From IMG/VR virus record IMGVR_UViG_3300019999_000001, positions 1 through 47,787 of that record: 47,787 nt of DNA; one strand, given 5' to 3'. Positions 47,661-47,787 of this stretch are shown here, one piece after another. How positions within the stretch are numbered: position 1 is the stretch's first letter; the number at the start of each line of letters is the position of its first letter. The stretch comes from a virus. The translations under genes and the position numbers were made by a program. A model generated the notes under the pieces. That model saw only the letters and a program-made list of their open reading frames with translations, made no database searches and was not told the origin of the DNA.

Positions 47661-47787
47661 TTTGCTTTACTAATTGCAGTAGTGCAACTAATAAGTAAGA
47701 TATGCACTGATTACAGTGCATAATGGTACAAAAGCTTTTGTCTTTGTGTTGTTCTCGCGCAGCTGCGCGAGAACGGAGCCAATACAG
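47661..47787. repeat. Terminal direct repeat, right copy (identical to 1-127)
   Basis: Exact copy of bases 1-127. The sequence before it (47461-47660) continues the same hairpin-rich non-coding tract found at the window start. Joining 47660 to 1 therefore gives one continuous intergenic region. Confidence 0.97.

Noticed and set aside
1-47787. Temperate phage functions (integrase, excisionase, attachment site)
   Set aside because: No tyrosine or serine recombinase motif was recognised. The single tRNA is a full phage gene and there is no sign of an att core beside it.

Overview
The window is essentially one complete bacteriophage genome. Its first 127 bases are repeated exactly as its last 127 (1-127 = 47661-47787), so the unique unit is 47660 bp and the map is circular or circularly permuted. 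The host is very probably an actinobacterium. The phage encodes a WhiB-type regulator and a DUF397 protein, which point to that phylum. Several peptidoglycan-active proteins, many GTG starts and an RpfB-like secreted transglycosylase agree. DUF397 favours Streptomyces and its relatives. I recognise no integrase, excisionase or phage repressor. I see no tail tube, tape measure or baseplate set, but there is a very large virion-type protein (1845 aa), an N4-gp56-like capsid protein and adaptor/propeller-type tail proteins. A short-tailed virion is therefore the best inference.

Layout. (1) 47461-47660 joined to 1-716 is the largest non-coding tract and contains more than twenty different hairpins in a row. 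It lies between the divergent right-facing and left-facing gene blocks and just upstream of terL. (2) 717-29013 (+) is the virion and lysis block: large terminase, portal, a DUF1906 lysin candidate with a small membrane protein, small virion-type proteins, the 1845-aa protein, a peptidoglycan-binding-like protein, a lysozyme and an M23-like protein sharing one C-terminal module, an initiator-like tRNA-Met, scaffold, capsid, adaptor and a series of tail/fibre genes. The tail series includes a GC-rich patch with a GH12-like secreted protein, a frameshifted gene and a chimeric fibre with 18-residue repeats. A strong bidirectional-type terminator follows. (3) 29077-30356 (-) is a compact antisense operon of six small genes ending in a secreted protein. 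(4) 30591-40386 (+) is the replication/early block: Cas4-like nuclease, RecA/DnaB-like ATPase, Hjc-like resolvase, primase split into zinc and TOPRIM genes, DEDD exonuclease with zinc ribbon, sigma-like factor, RpfB-like protein, SLOG-type protein, HAD-like phosphatase, many tiny zinc-binding proteins, a lipoprotein HNH-like nuclease and DUF397. (5) 40319-47460 (-) is the left-facing block: small zinc proteins, an HTH protein, a sliding-clamp-like protein, WhiB, and a class I glutamine amidotransferase next to an amidoligase carrying extra zinc and beta-helix-like domains.

How it fits together. Replication appears to rely on a host DNA polymerase, since no phage polymerase is seen; phage primase, helicase-like ATPase, clamp-like protein, exonuclease and resolvase support it. 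Early transcription may use a recurring extended -10 element (TGTGGTATACT-like) found ahead of several early operons, together with the phage sigma-like factor. The most unusual parts are the hairpin array, the amidoligase/amidotransferase pair, the antisense secreted-protein operon, and the envelope-directed early proteins.
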